A stretch of 39,009 bases of DNA, from NCBI GenBank assembly GCA_049694275.1, contig JBAVQS010000143.1:1-39009 (forward strand), in the 5' to 3' direction. This DNA is from JBAVQS01 sp049694275. GTDB taxonomy: Bacteria > Chloroflexota > Anaerolineae > UBA4142 > SHND01. The notes under the pieces are model-generated. The model saw only the letters and a list, made by a program, of their open reading frames with translations. It was not told where the DNA came from and made no database searches. Position numbers and translations under genes: made by a program. This document shows, piece after piece, positions 7,592-15,873 of this stretch. The first letter of the stretch is position 1; each line of letters opens with the position of its first letter.

Positions 7592-8551
7592 ATGCTCGCC
7601 TTTATCATTCGCCGGTTGTTGTGGTTGCCTGTACTGCTCTTGTTTATCTCGGTCGTGACCTTTGCCCTGGGGTTGTACGGGCCGGGCGACCCGGTGCAGG
7701 TCATGGTGGGATTAAAAGCGAATCCGACCATCATCGAACAGACCCGGCACGAGTTTGGCTTTGATCGGCCCGTTTACGAGCAATACCTGCTCTATGTCTG
7801 GAATGCGCTGCACGGCGACTTTGGTTATTCCATCGTTAAATACCAGGGACAGGCGGTCGGCGCGCTCATCGCCAACCGCTTGCCGGTGACCCTCCAGTTG
7901 AATCTGGTATCGCTCATCTGGAGCGTGCCGCTGGGGATTCTCCTCGGCGTTCTCTCTGCGCTCAAGCGGAATACCTGGATCGACCTGCTGGTGCGCGCCG
8001 TCGTCGTGGGGGGCATCTCTTTGCCAATCATTCTCTTGTTGCCCCTGTTGACCTTTGCCCTATCCCGCGATCATCCGTTTGGTCCGGTGAATATTGGCCC
8101 CTTTCTGCCTGTCGGCGGATGGGGGGGGATTTTCAGCAACAAGATGATCCTGCCCGCCTTTCTCGAAGGCTTGGGGACGCTCGCCGTCTTTACGCGTCAG
8201 ACCCGCGCAGGCATGATTGAGGCGCTGGGCCAGGACTATGTGCGCACGGCGCGGGCCAAGGGACTGCGGGAGCGGATGGTCGTACTGCGTCATGCGTTTC
8301 GCAATGCCCTGATTCCCCTCGTCACCATTGTCGGCTTTATGATCGGCGGGCTGGTCGAGGGCTCGTTCCTGGTCGAGAACTGGTATGGAATCCCCGGCGT
8401 CGGGGCGCTGGCGTTCGAGTCGCTCTTGGCGCGGGACTATTATGTGATTATGGCCGTCACGCTGCTGATTGCAGCCGCGTACGGTCTGGCCAATCTCTTG
8501 ATCGACGTTGCGTACGCCTTTGTCGATCCGCGCATCCGTTATGGGGGTTAG
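7592..8551 (+). CDS. dppB: peptide/nickel ABC transporter permease, DppB type (system 1)
   Basis: An inner-membrane permease subunit of 319 aa. The N-terminal helix (FIIRRLLWLPVLLLFISVVTFAL) and the following GPGDPVQVMVGLKANPTIIEQ are typical of DppB. The ATPase-coupling EAA loop is seen as EALGQDYVRTARAKGLRER at about 210-228, followed by the conserved RNALIPLVT. It ends in VDPRIRYGG like other family members. About six membrane helices are expected. It pairs with the DppC-type protein encoded next. No clear ribosome binding site precedes ATG 7592. The TAG stop is the first element of the heptamer array that fills the gap to the next gene. Confidence 0.93.
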   Translation: MLAFIIRRLLWLPVLLLFISVVTFALGLYGPGDPVQVMVGLKANPTIIEQTRHEFGFDRPVYEQYLLYVWNALHGDFGYSIVKYQGQAVGALIANRLPVTLQLNLVSLIWSVPLGILLGVLSALKRNTWIDLLVRAVVVGGISLPIILLLPLLTFALSRDHPFGPVNIGPFLPVGGWGGIFSNKMILPAFLEGLGTLAVFTRQTRAGMIEALGQDYVRTARAKGLRERMVVLRHAFRNALIPLVTIVGFMIGGLVEGSFLVENWYGIPGVGALAFESLLARDYYVIMAVTLLIAAAYGLANLLIDVAYAFVDPRIRYGG

Positions 8552-8655
8552 CTGTTAGCCATTGGCTGTTAGCTGTTAATGTTTAGCTGCGACTCAGTCC
8601 GTCGTTGTTACGAATCGCTAGCCGCTAACTGCTAATTGCTAATCGCTAACTGCTC
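8551..8655. repeat. tandem array of 15 degenerate 7-base units filling the dppB-dppC gap
   Basis: Cut into sevens from 8551, the sequence stays in register for 15 units, among them GCTGTTA (three times), ATCGCTA (twice), GCCGCTA and ACTGCTA. The first base is the last base of the dppB stop codon and the array ends four bases before the dppC ATG. The first part (TTAGCTGTTAGC) and the last part (GCTAACTGCTAA) are near inverted complements, so the RNA could fold. Nothing else lies in this intergenic region, not even a ribosome binding site for dppC. Confidence 0.85.
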
Positions 8656-8659
8656 TTGT

Positions 8660-9628
8660 ATGGCTCAAGTAATTCCTGTCACCCGTCCCAAAACCGCGCA
8701 GGAGGGGATGCAATTGTCCCGTCCGGCCTGGTGGAATATGTGGCGGCGGCTGTCGCACAATATTCCCGCCATGCTCGGACTGGGGATTATTGTGCTGCTC
8801 CTGTTCACCGGCCTCGTCGGCCCGTTCTTGACGCCGTACGATTATGCGACGAACGACCTCGACCATGTCAACCAGGCGCCGAGTTTCCAGCATTGGATGG
8901 GAACGGATCCGCTCGGCCGCGATATGCTGACCCGGTTAGTTTACGGGGCGCGCTCGGTCATTTTTGTCATCGTCGTCGTCACCATTCTGGACCTGGTGCT
9001 GGGCCTGCCGCTCGGCGCGGCGGCGGGCTATTTTGGCGGCTGGGTCGATGGGCTCGTCTCGCGGGTGAGCGATTTCCTGTTCGCTTTTCCCGGCCTGCTG
9101 TTCATCTTTTTTGTCTCGGCAACCATCAAGCCGGGGATCATCGCCTGGATGAGAGGGATCGGGCTGGCCGGATTTGTCAAAACAGGCTATGCCGATTATC
9201 TTGTCGTCATGGCGGCGCTGGGGATTGTCGGTTGGGCCGGCCTGGCGCGCCTGGTGCGCGGGCAAATCCTCTCTCTGCGCGAAAAAGAGTTTGTCCTGAG
9301 CGCGCAGGCCATCGGCTTGCCAAGTTGGAAAATCATATTAAAATACCTTATCCCAAACGCCATTTCGCCAATCATCGTCGCGCTCTCGATGGGGATGGGG
9401 GGAATCGCGTTGACGGAAGGGATTCTGAGCTACCTCGGCGTGGGCCTCCAGCCGCCCAATCCGAGCTGGGGCAATATTATTGCGGACAACGCTCCGCTGC
9501 ACTGGCGCGATTGGCCCGCCATGTTGTGGCTGGTGCTCGCGCCCGGTTTTGTTCTGGCGGCCGTGGTGTTCGCTTTTAATTTTCTGGGCGATGGGTTGAA
9601 CGAGGCGCTCAATCCGGAAATCTATTAA
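8660..9628 (+). CDS. dppC: peptide/nickel ABC transporter permease, DppC type (system 1)
   Basis: A membrane permease subunit of about 322 aa. I use ATG 8660 (MAQVIPVTRP). The frame is open to an earlier ATG at 8636, but that lies inside the repeat array. Features: a cytoplasmic N-terminus, a first helix (ALGIIVLLLFTGLVGPFL region), the conserved HWMGTDPLGRDMLTRLVYGAR typical of DppC, YFGGWVDGLVSRVSDFLFAFPGLL, and the EAA loop LREKEFVLSAQAIGLPSWKI that docks on the ATPases. It ends NPEIY. No ribosome binding site is visible, so translation may depend on coupling to dppB or on structure in the array. The TAA stop falls inside another 7-base array. Confidence 0.92.
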   Translation: MAQVIPVTRPKTAQEGMQLSRPAWWNMWRRLSHNIPAMLGLGIIVLLLFTGLVGPFLTPYDYATNDLDHVNQAPSFQHWMGTDPLGRDMLTRLVYGARSVIFVIVVVTILDLVLGLPLGAAAGYFGGWVDGLVSRVSDFLFAFPGLLFIFFVSATIKPGIIAWMRGIGLAGFVKTGYADYLVVMAALGIVGWAGLARLVRGQILSLREKEFVLSAQAIGLPSWKIILKYLIPNAISPIIVALSMGMGGIALTEGILSYLGVGLQPPNPSWGNIIADNAPLHWRDWPAMLWLVLAPGFVLAAVVFAFNFLGDGLNEALNPEIY

Positions 9629-9672
9629 TCTCAGATTTCAGATTTCGGATTTCAGATTTGTCCTTTGAATCT
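9617..9672. repeat. 7-base tandem array across the dppC stop codon (left half of an interrupted array)
   Basis: Eight units in register include TCAGATT three times and TCGGATT once. The dppC stop TAA (9626-9628) lies in the second unit. The complementary unit AATCTGA is repeated on the far side of the intergenic region at 9825-9859, as if one array had been split by the palindromic element between them. Confidence 0.8.
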
Positions 9673-9806
9673 ACTAGTACTCCGTCACATGGATCCTGCA
9701 CAGTTGTCATTCCGAGCGTAGCGAGGAATCTCGCTAACACAAAGAAGATGTCTCGCTTCGCTCGACATGGCAAAATTAATGTGACAGACTGCTCGCTCAG
9801 TAGATT
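9668..9806. mobile_element. 139-base MITE-like palindromic element
   Basis: Imperfect terminal inverted repeats enclose the segment. The left end reads AATCTACTAGTAC then TCCGTCACAT (9668-9690); the right end, complemented, reads AATCTACT then AGTCTGTCACAT (9806-9779). No coding capacity. Inside, 9705-9772 is a second palindromic repeat beginning TGTCATTCCGAGCG, of the same family as the copies at 22836 and 22982. It splits a 7-base array. Mobility is inferred from the structure only. Confidence 0.5.
9705..9772. repeat. palindromic repeat of the TGTCATTCCGAG family, copy 1
   Basis: Begins TGTCATTCCGAGCGTAGCG, continues with GAATCTCGCTAACACAAAG and ends with CTCGACATGGCA, an imperfect inverted copy of its start. 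The pattern GTCATT(T/C)CGA, GAG, AATC(T/C)CGCTA, CAAAGA is shared with 22836-22924 and 22982-23050. Similar palindromes are widespread in bacterial intergenic regions. Confidence 0.6.
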
Positions 9807-9824
9807 ACGAAAACACAGGTAGTG

Positions 9825-9859
9825 AATCTGAAGCCCACATTCTAGAATCTGAAATCTCA
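9825..9859. repeat. 7-base array upstream of dppD (right half, inverted relative to 9617-9672)
   Basis: Five units in register, with AATCTGA twice and AATCTCA once. AATCTGA is the complement of the TCAGATT unit on the other side of the MITE-like element. It ends where the AAGGGG ribosome binding site of dppD begins. Confidence 0.65.
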
Positions 9860-9868
9860 AGGGGTCTT

Positions 9869-10891
<1,023 letters not shown>

Positions 10892-10910
10892 TCGATAAGG
10901 ATAAATGGAT

Positions 10911-11927
10911 ATGGCAACGCCAGTACAAACAATGACGAGTGACAAGCCTGCGCAGAGCAAGATTTTGCTCGAGGTGCGGGGCCTCAAGAAATATTTTCCG
11001 ATCATGCAGGGGATCGTGCTCCAGCGCCGCGTCGCCGATGTCAAAGCGGTCGACGGTATTGATTTCTTTGTTCGCGAGGGCGAGACGCTGGGCCTGGTCG
11101 GCGAATCGGGTTGCGGCAAATCTACGACCGGCCGCACGATCTTGCAGCTGTATCGCCCCACGGAAGGGCAGGTGCTCTTTCGGGGCAAGGACCTGGCCAA
11201 GCTCAAGGGCGAGGAACTGCGCAAGATGCGCGCTGATATGCAGATGATTTTCCAGGACCCATATGCCTCGCTCAATCCGCGCATGACAGTCGGCGACATT
11301 ATCGGCGAGCCGCTGGAGGTGCACAACATTGTCAAGGGCAAGGAAAAGAAAGACCGCGTCATGGAGCTCTTGCAGATCGTGGGGTTGAACCCGTATTTTA
11401 TCAACCGCTACCCACACGAGTTCTCCGGCGGCCAGCGCCAGCGCATCGGCGTCGCCCGCGCCCTCGCGGTCAATCCCGACTTTATTGTCTGCGACGAGCC
11501 GATCAGCGCGCTCGACGTCTCCATCCAGGCGCAGATTATCAACCTGCTGGAAGAGCTCCAGGGCAAATTCAACCTCACCTATCTCTTTATTGCCCACGAC
11601 CTTTCGGTGGTCCGTCATATCTCGGACCGCATCGCCGTCATGTATCTGGGCAAGATCATGGAGCTCACCGACCGCACAACGCTCTACGACAATCCGCTGC
11701 ACCCCTATACGCGCGCCCTCCTCTCGGCCGTGCCGATCCCTGACCCGGTCATCGAAGAGAAACGCGAGCGCATCATCCTCACCGGCGATGTCCCCTCGCC
11801 GGTCAATCCGCCGAGCGGGTGCCGGTTTCACACCCGCTGCCCGCTGGCGATCCCGATCTGCAAGCAGATCGAGCCCGAGTGGCGCGATGTCGGCGGCGAG
11901 CACTATGTCGCCTGTCACGTGGTCTAA
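10911..11927 (+). CDS. dppF: peptide ABC transporter ATP-binding protein, DppF type (system 1)
   Basis: Second ATPase subunit, about 338 aa, partner of DppD. It has Walker A GESGCGKSTTGRTIL, signature FSGGQRQRIGVARAL, Walker B FIVCDEPISALDVSIQ and H-loop FIAHDLSVV. The DppF-type N-terminal insertion before the core (KKYFPIMQGIVLQRRVADVKAVDG) is present. The C-terminal Cys pattern GCRFHTRCPLAIPIC and a final AC are conserved. I prefer ATG 10911, nine bases after AAGGA (10897-10901). ATG 10905, six bases earlier, is in the same frame but only three bases from the ribosome binding site. The gene lies 19 bases after dppD. Confidence 0.93.
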   Translation: MATPVQTMTSDKPAQSKILLEVRGLKKYFPIMQGIVLQRRVADVKAVDGIDFFVREGETLGLVGESGCGKSTTGRTILQLYRPTEGQVLFRGKDLAKLKGEELRKMRADMQMIFQDPYASLNPRMTVGDIIGEPLEVHNIVKGKEKKDRVMELLQIVGLNPYFINRYPHEFSGGQRQRIGVARALAVNPDFIVCDEPISALDVSIQAQIINLLEELQGKFNLTYLFIAHDLSVVRHISDRIAVMYLGKIMELTDRTTLYDNPLHPYTRALLSAVPIPDPVIEEKRERIILTGDVPSPVNPPSGCRFHTRCPLAIPICKQIEPEWRDVGGEHYVACHVV

Positions 11928-11938
11928 AGCATATTCAG

Positions 11939-11967
11939 GTAGGGGCGAGCCGCCGGCTCGCCCCTAC
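11939..11967. repeat. perfect GTAGGGGC-type palindrome after dppF
   Basis: A 29-base perfect inverted repeat with arms GTAGGGGCGAGCCG and CGGCTCGCCCCTAC around one C. It resembles repeated GTAGGGG palindromes seen in many bacterial genomes and shares its core with 29190-29219 here. It would fold strongly in RNA and may close the first operon, but no T-run follows. Confidence 0.7.
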
Positions 11968-11984
11968 TCCATCAGGTACGAGTT

Positions 11985-12545
11985 ATGACGATAGAAACTG
12001 CCGAGATAACCGCATTAATCAGCGGCGATGAGCTGTCCGCAATGGGCGATATTGGCCCTTGCGAGCTGGTCGCCGGGAGAATTGTGCCAATGAGCCCTAC
12101 CGGAAGCCGGCATGGTAGTATCGAGTTGAATTTCGGAGAAATGCTGCGGTCTTTTGTGCGACCTCGCAAACTAGGCCGGGTCAAAGTCGGCGAGGTGGGC
12201 ATCTATATCCGCCGCAACCCCGACACGATCCGCGCCGCCGACGTCCTCTACCTTTCGGCTGAGCGCGCGGCCCGGCTCGGTCCATCCGCTTTTCTCGACG
12301 TTGCACCCGATCTGATTGTCGAGATCCTCTCCCCGGACGACCGCTGGCAGGAGGTCATGCACAAGCTGCGCGAGTATTTCGAGATCGGCGTCCGACTGGT
12401 CTGGGTGGTAGACCCGGAAGAGTGCGTCGTCTATGCCTATCGCTCGTTGACCGATGTCCGCGCGTTCCATGAGCAGGATAACCTGCCCGGGGACGATGTA
12501 CTGGCCGGCCTGAGCGTTCCCGTTGCGCCGCTGTTTGAAGAGTAA
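11985..12545 (+). CDS. Uma2 family (DUF820) PD-(D/E)XK nuclease-fold protein
   Basis: A 186-aa protein of the Uma2 family, common and multi-copy in Chloroflexota and cyanobacteria. The family core is visible: SPTGSRHGSIELNFGEML, then DTIRAADVLYLS (the usual family form is PDV; here AADV keeps the Asp), and DLIVEILSPDDRWQEVMHKLREYFE, in which Asp, Glu and a downstream Lys form the nuclease-type site. It continues to GVRLVWVVDPEE, where many members carry VW-[VI]-[DV]-P. The biological role of the family is not established. It stands alone between two transporter operons on the same strand, with no strong ribosome binding site. Confidence 0.88.
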   Translation: MTIETAEITALISGDELSAMGDIGPCELVAGRIVPMSPTGSRHGSIELNFGEMLRSFVRPRKLGRVKVGEVGIYIRRNPDTIRAADVLYLSAERAARLGPSAFLDVAPDLIVEILSPDDRWQEVMHKLREYFEIGVRLVWVVDPEECVVYAYRSLTDVRAFHEQDNLPGDDVLAGLSVPVAPLFEE

Positions 12546-12568
12546 GGGGGAGCGGCATTTATATTTTC

Positions 12569-12597
12569 TTGACTTGAGATTTGGATTGTGTTATAGT
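12569..12597 (+). promoter_or_regulatory. strong sigma-70-type promoter for the second transporter operon
   Basis: TTGACT (12569-12574), a 17-base spacer and TATAGT (12592-12597) with an extended TG at 12589-12590 make this one of the best promoters in the window. Transcription would begin near 12604, giving a leader of about 190 bases before SBP3. Confidence 0.65.
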
Positions 12598-12699
12598 AAC
12601 GTCAGTTGTGACCCTCGGGACGCCTTTCGTTGACCGGTTGTTTCGTTTCCCCTTAATTAATCTTGGCTCGATACTAACGACTCACTGACCTTTTCCGAT

Positions 12700-12709
12700 A
12701 GGAGGTGAT
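12700..12709 (+). promoter_or_regulatory. strong Shine-Dalgarno-like element far upstream of SBP3
   Basis: AGGAGGTGAT is a 10-base complement of the 16S rRNA 3' end, stronger than the gene's own site (AGGAGGA at 12784-12790). It sits about 88 bases before the SBP3 start. The only nearby start codon, ATG 12708, is too close for efficient initiation. It may be a ribosome standby or decoy site. A similar element precedes SBP4. Confidence 0.5.
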
Positions 12710-12800
12710 GCCTAGCACCAATGACGGTTTGCTAACCCATCTTCCGCGATTGCGGAATCTGTACGCAAGTACATTTATACTCCAGGAGGAGAAGAGATGA
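12708..12800 (+). CDS. possible 30-codon leader ORF overlapping the SBP3 start
   Basis: ATG 12708 opens a 30-codon frame (MPSTNDGLLTHLP...LQEEKR) whose TGA overlaps the SBP3 ATG as ATGA. Translational coupling is therefore possible. Against it: the Shine-Dalgarno-like element overlaps or touches the ATG, and the peptide has no recognisable family. Confidence 0.25.
   Translation: MPSTNDGLLTHLPRLRNLYASTFILQEEKR
12742..12773 (+). promoter_or_regulatory. two tetraloop hairpins in the SBP3 leader
   Basis: TTCCGC-GATT-GCGGAA (12742-12757) and TGTAC-GCAA-GTACA (12760-12773, a GNRA loop) are adjacent perfect small hairpins between the upstream Shine-Dalgarno-like element and the true ribosome binding site. 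They may stabilise the mRNA or tune initiation. Confidence 0.5.
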
Positions 12801-14716
12801 AAAAGTTGTTCCTATTCGCGGTGGTTGCCACCCTGTTGGCGCTGGCCGTCGTAGGCTGCACCACCCCGGTGACCCCGGCCGCCCCGGCCGCCCCGGCGAC
12901 CGTGATCGTCCAACAGACGGTCATCGTCCAGGGCACCCCGCAGATTGTCGAAAAGGTTGTTACGGCTACCCCCGTCCCGCCGACGGCGGCGCCGACTAAA
13001 GCCCCGGTTGCAGCCAAGGATACGATCGTTCTTGGGATGGCTCAGGAGCCCGATACCCTCAACCCCTTTATCGGCTCGATGATGGCCCGCACCCTCGTGA
13101 CCGCAGCGATCTTTTCGGGCTGCGTCTCCCAGGATGAAAAGACGAACTGGGTGCCCATGCTCTGCGAAAGCGTCCCGACACTGGATAACGGTGGCGCGGT
13201 ATTCACGGGCACCGGCGCCGATCAGCAGCTCGTCGTCACCTTCAAGTTCAAGGCCGGTCTGAAATACCATGATGGCACCCCGTTCAAGGCTTCCGACGAA
13301 GTCTTTGGCTGGAAGACCTACATGGACCCGGATTTCCCGGCGACGGACCGCTCGTTCGCGTACAAGATCTACAAGATCGAGGCGCCGGATGACCTGACTT
13401 ACAAGGTCACCTTCATGAGCGAGAACCAGGCGCACCAGGCCGCCGCTGGCACGCTCAAGGGCGATGTCAACTTTGCCGCGTTCAAGGGCGATTTCGGCCC
13501 GGACGGCATGGGCTTTGACACCTGGAAGGGTCCGGTCATCGATCCCATCTACTTTACCGCCGACTATTACATGCCCGAGCATATCCTGGGCAAGATGAAG
13601 GCCGCGGATATCGAAAAGAGCGATTTCTCCAAAAAGCCGGTCGGCATCGGCCCCTACATGCTCAAGGAATGGCAGCCGGCACAGCAGCTCACGTTGACCG
13701 CCGTCGCCGATAGCCCGCTCAAGCCCAAGATCAAGAACGTCGTCTTCCGTTTCATCACGGATTCGAGCTCGGAACTGGCCGCCCTGCAAAAGGGTGAAAT
13801 TGACGGCGCGACCCAGATCGGTCTCGACGTCGATTCCTCCCCGGACCTCGACAAGCTCGACAAGACAATGTATCGCGTCGATTACACCCCCGGCTATCAG
13901 TGGGAGCATCTCGACCTGAACACCACCGCCTTCCCGTTCGATAACGTCCACGTTCGCAAGGCGCTGGCGTATGCGACCAACAAAAAAGAAATCACCGACA
14001 AGCTCTATTATGGCAAGGTCAAGCCGGCCGATAGCTGGCTGCCCGATTTCCACTGGGCGTACGGCGGCGACCAGCTCGTCCGCTACGACTATTCGGTGGA
14101 CAAGGCCAAGGCCGAGCTCACCGCTGCCGGTTACGACTGCACCAAGAACCCCTGCGTGGACAAGAGTGGCAAAAAACTCGAGTTCACGCTCATCACCACC
14201 GACCGCAAGGACCGCCAGGCTCTGGCCCAGGTGCTCCAGGCGGAGTGGAAGCTAGTGAACATGGGCGTCAACCTGCAGTTCCTCTATGGTCGCGGTCTGT
14301 TTGCCACCTGCACGTCCGGCACAGATGCTCCGCTGAACTGCCGCACGTACCAGGCCGCGATGTACACCTGGGTCTCGGGTGATGATCCGGATGTGTCGTC
14401 GCTCTACACCTGCAAGAGCATCCCAAGCAAGGCCAATGGCTATTCCGGCCAGAACACCCCCGGCTTTTGCGACAAGACGTTCGACCAGCTCTCGCAGCAG
14501 TCCACGGGCGATGCGACCATCGCCATCTCGCACGCCAAGCGCGCGCCGCTGGTGCAGCAGATGCAGCATATCTGGACAGATGCCGTCCCGGTGATCCCGC
14601 TCAAGGCTAATGCCAATGTCACCGTGTGGTCCACCCATCTGAAGGGCGCCACCGGCGTGCCGACCTCCATCGGCGAGACATGGAACATTGCTTCCTGGGA
14701 GTGGGTGACCCAGTAA
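12797..14716 (+). CDS. ABC transporter substrate-binding lipoprotein, family 5 (SBP3)
   Basis: A 639-aa precursor with a clear lipoprotein signal (MKKLFLFAVV, lipobox AVVGC, Cys21), then a Thr/Pro/Ala/Val linker to about residue 72 that tethers the binding domain. Domain landmarks: DTIVLGMAQEPDTLNPFIG, LVVTFKFKAGLKYHDGTPFKASDEVFGW, KKPVGIGPYMLKEWQPAQQLTL and FPFDNVHVRKALAYATNKKEI. Several Cys pairs occur in the C-terminal half (YDCTKNPC, TCTSGTDAPLNC). The ribosome binding site AGGAGGA lies six bases before the ATG. It heads the second transporter operon and is the likely partner of DppB2/DppC2. Ligand unknown; peptides are the family default. Confidence 0.93.
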   Translation: MKKLFLFAVVATLLALAVVGCTTPVTPAAPAAPATVIVQQTVIVQGTPQIVEKVVTATPVPPTAAPTKAPVAAKDTIVLGMAQEPDTLNPFIGSMMARTLVTAAIFSGCVSQDEKTNWVPMLCESVPTLDNGGAVFTGTGADQQLVVTFKFKAGLKYHDGTPFKASDEVFGWKTYMDPDFPATDRSFAYKIYKIEAPDDLTYKVTFMSENQAHQAAAGTLKGDVNFAAFKGDFGPDGMGFDTWKGPVIDPIYFTADYYMPEHILGKMKAADIEKSDFSKKPVGIGPYMLKEWQPAQQLTLTAVADSPLKPKIKNVVFRFITDSSSELAALQKGEIDGATQIGLDVDSSPDLDKLDKTMYRVDYTPGYQWEHLDLNTTAFPFDNVHVRKALAYATNKKEITDKLYYGKVKPADSWLPDFHWAYGGDQLVRYDYSVDKAKAELTAAGYDCTKNPCVDKSGKKLEFTLITTDRKDRQALAQVLQAEWKLVNMGVNLQFLYGRGLFATCTSGTDAPLNCRTYQAAMYTWVSGDDPDVSSLYTCKSIPSKANGYSGQNTPGFCDKTFDQLSQQSTGDATIAISHAKRAPLVQQMQHIWTDAVPVIPLKANANVTVWSTHLKGATGVPTSIGETWNIASWEWVTQ

Positions 14717-14748
14717 ACCGGCTGCTGATTTGTAGCTGATGACCTTTC

Positions 14749-14782
14749 AGGAGTGCAAGCGCGATGTTGCGCTTGCACTCCT
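14749..14782 (+). promoter_or_regulatory. perfect 14-base hairpin between SBP3 and permease gene
   Basis: Arms AGGAGTGCAAGCGC (14749-14762) and GCGCTTGCACTCCT (14769-14782) pair without mismatch around GATGTT. There is no T-run, so partial attenuation or protection of the upstream SBP message is more likely than full termination. It matches the position of the hairpins at 7543 and 22777. Confidence 0.8.
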
Positions 14783-14812
14783 CATTGCGAATCGATTGTA
14801 AGGATCAGGTTT

Positions 14813-15853
14813 ATGCGCAACTTTATCATTCGTCGACTCTTTCAGGCCTTTATCCTTCTCTTTTTTATCTCGGCCCTCATCTATTTCATTCTCAACCTGG
14901 TCCCGGGCGGCCCCTTTGATCTGCTCAAGACCTCGAACCCGCGCGTCACCCAGGACCACATCAACCGCCTGAATGCGCTGCTCGGCCTCAACCAGCCGTG
15001 GTACGAGCGCTATTTCATCTGGCTTGGCAACCTGGCGCAGGGGAACTGGAGCAATTCGTGGACCGTTTCGGCCGGGCGGCCCGTAGCGGAGCTCATCATG
15101 AACCGTCTCCCCTATACGGTCCTCTTGATGGGACTTTCCCTGATCATCTCGATCATCGTCGCCGTGCCCATCGGGGTCTATTCGGCCGTCAAACAGTACT
15201 CGTGGGCGGATTATCTGGTGACCGGCCTCTCCTTTTTTGGGGCCTCGATGCCGACCTTTTTCTTTGGCATCTTGATGATTGTCATCTTTGCTGTGGGCCT
15301 GGGGTGGTTCCCCGCCGCGGGGGGGGTGGCTGCCCCCGGGCTGCCCGGGAATATTGTCGACGTGCTCCGGCGTACCTTTTCGTTGGGCGCCACCAACCCG
15401 GAGCTTGCGGGGCGCGAATTTGAAATCTTTATCGACGGCCTCAAGCACCTGGTAATGCCCGCAACCGTCCTGAGCCTCTTTAACCTGGCCGGCTTTAGCC
15501 GTTTTGTCCGTTCCAGCATGCTCGAAGTGCTCAAGCAGGACTATATGCGCACGGCGCGCGCCAAGGGGGTGGCGGAGCGCGTGGTGATTCTCAAGCACGG
15601 CCTGCGCAACGCCCTGATTCCGGTCGTGACCATCATCATGCTCTCCATTCCTGGCCTCTTTGCCGGCGCAATCGTGACCGAAACGATTTTCTCGTGGCCG
15701 GGCATGGGCCGCCTGTTCCTGGATGGCATTGCCCAGGTCGATTGGTCCCTGGTGCAGGGCATCCTGGTGATCGAGGCGTTTCTGGTCGTCTCGTGCAATT
15801 TGCTGGCGGACATTATGTACGCCGTCATCGACCCGCGGATTCAATACGGCTAG
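14813..15853 (+). CDS. dppB: peptide/nickel ABC transporter permease, DppB type (system 2)
   Basis: A 346-aa membrane permease. The frame is open upstream to 14753, but that part is encoded by the hairpin. ATG 14813 gives the proper N-terminus MRNFIIRRLFQAFILLFFIS, with AAGGA eight bases upstream. Typical DppB features: LVPGGPFDLL, MNRLPYTVLLMGLSLIIS, the EAA loop EVLKQDYMRTARAKGVAERVV and RNALIPVVTIIMLSIPGLFAGAIVTE, ending VIDPRIQYG. The periplasmic loop between helices 4 and 5 is longer than in system 1. Pairs with the DppC-type protein encoded 20 bases downstream. Confidence 0.93.
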   Translation: MRNFIIRRLFQAFILLFFISALIYFILNLVPGGPFDLLKTSNPRVTQDHINRLNALLGLNQPWYERYFIWLGNLAQGNWSNSWTVSAGRPVAELIMNRLPYTVLLMGLSLIISIIVAVPIGVYSAVKQYSWADYLVTGLSFFGASMPTFFFGILMIVIFAVGLGWFPAAGGVAAPGLPGNIVDVLRRTFSLGATNPELAGREFEIFIDGLKHLVMPATVLSLFNLAGFSRFVRSSMLEVLKQDYMRTARAKGVAERVVILKHGLRNALIPVVTIIMLSIPGLFAGAIVTETIFSWPGMGRLFLDGIAQVDWSLVQGILVIEAFLVVSCNLLADIMYAVIDPRIQYG

Positions 15854-15873
15854 GGTTGGGGGAAAGAACGAGT

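Noticed and set aside
8551..8655. CRISPR-like array
   Set aside because: Units are 7 bases and contiguous, with no spacers; no cas genes in the window.
11939..11967. Classic intrinsic terminator
   Set aside because: The stem is strong but no T-run follows on either strand, so I list it as a palindromic repeat instead.
12700..12709. Fragment of a 16S rRNA 3' end (also 20810-20821)
   Set aside because: Only 10-12 bases match and the flanks show no rRNA similarity; it is better read as a Shine-Dalgarno-like element.
15694..15873. N-terminal extension of DppC of system 2
   Set aside because: The extra 60 residues are the shadow of dppB in another frame and lack homology-like features; ATG 15874 gives the family N-terminus.
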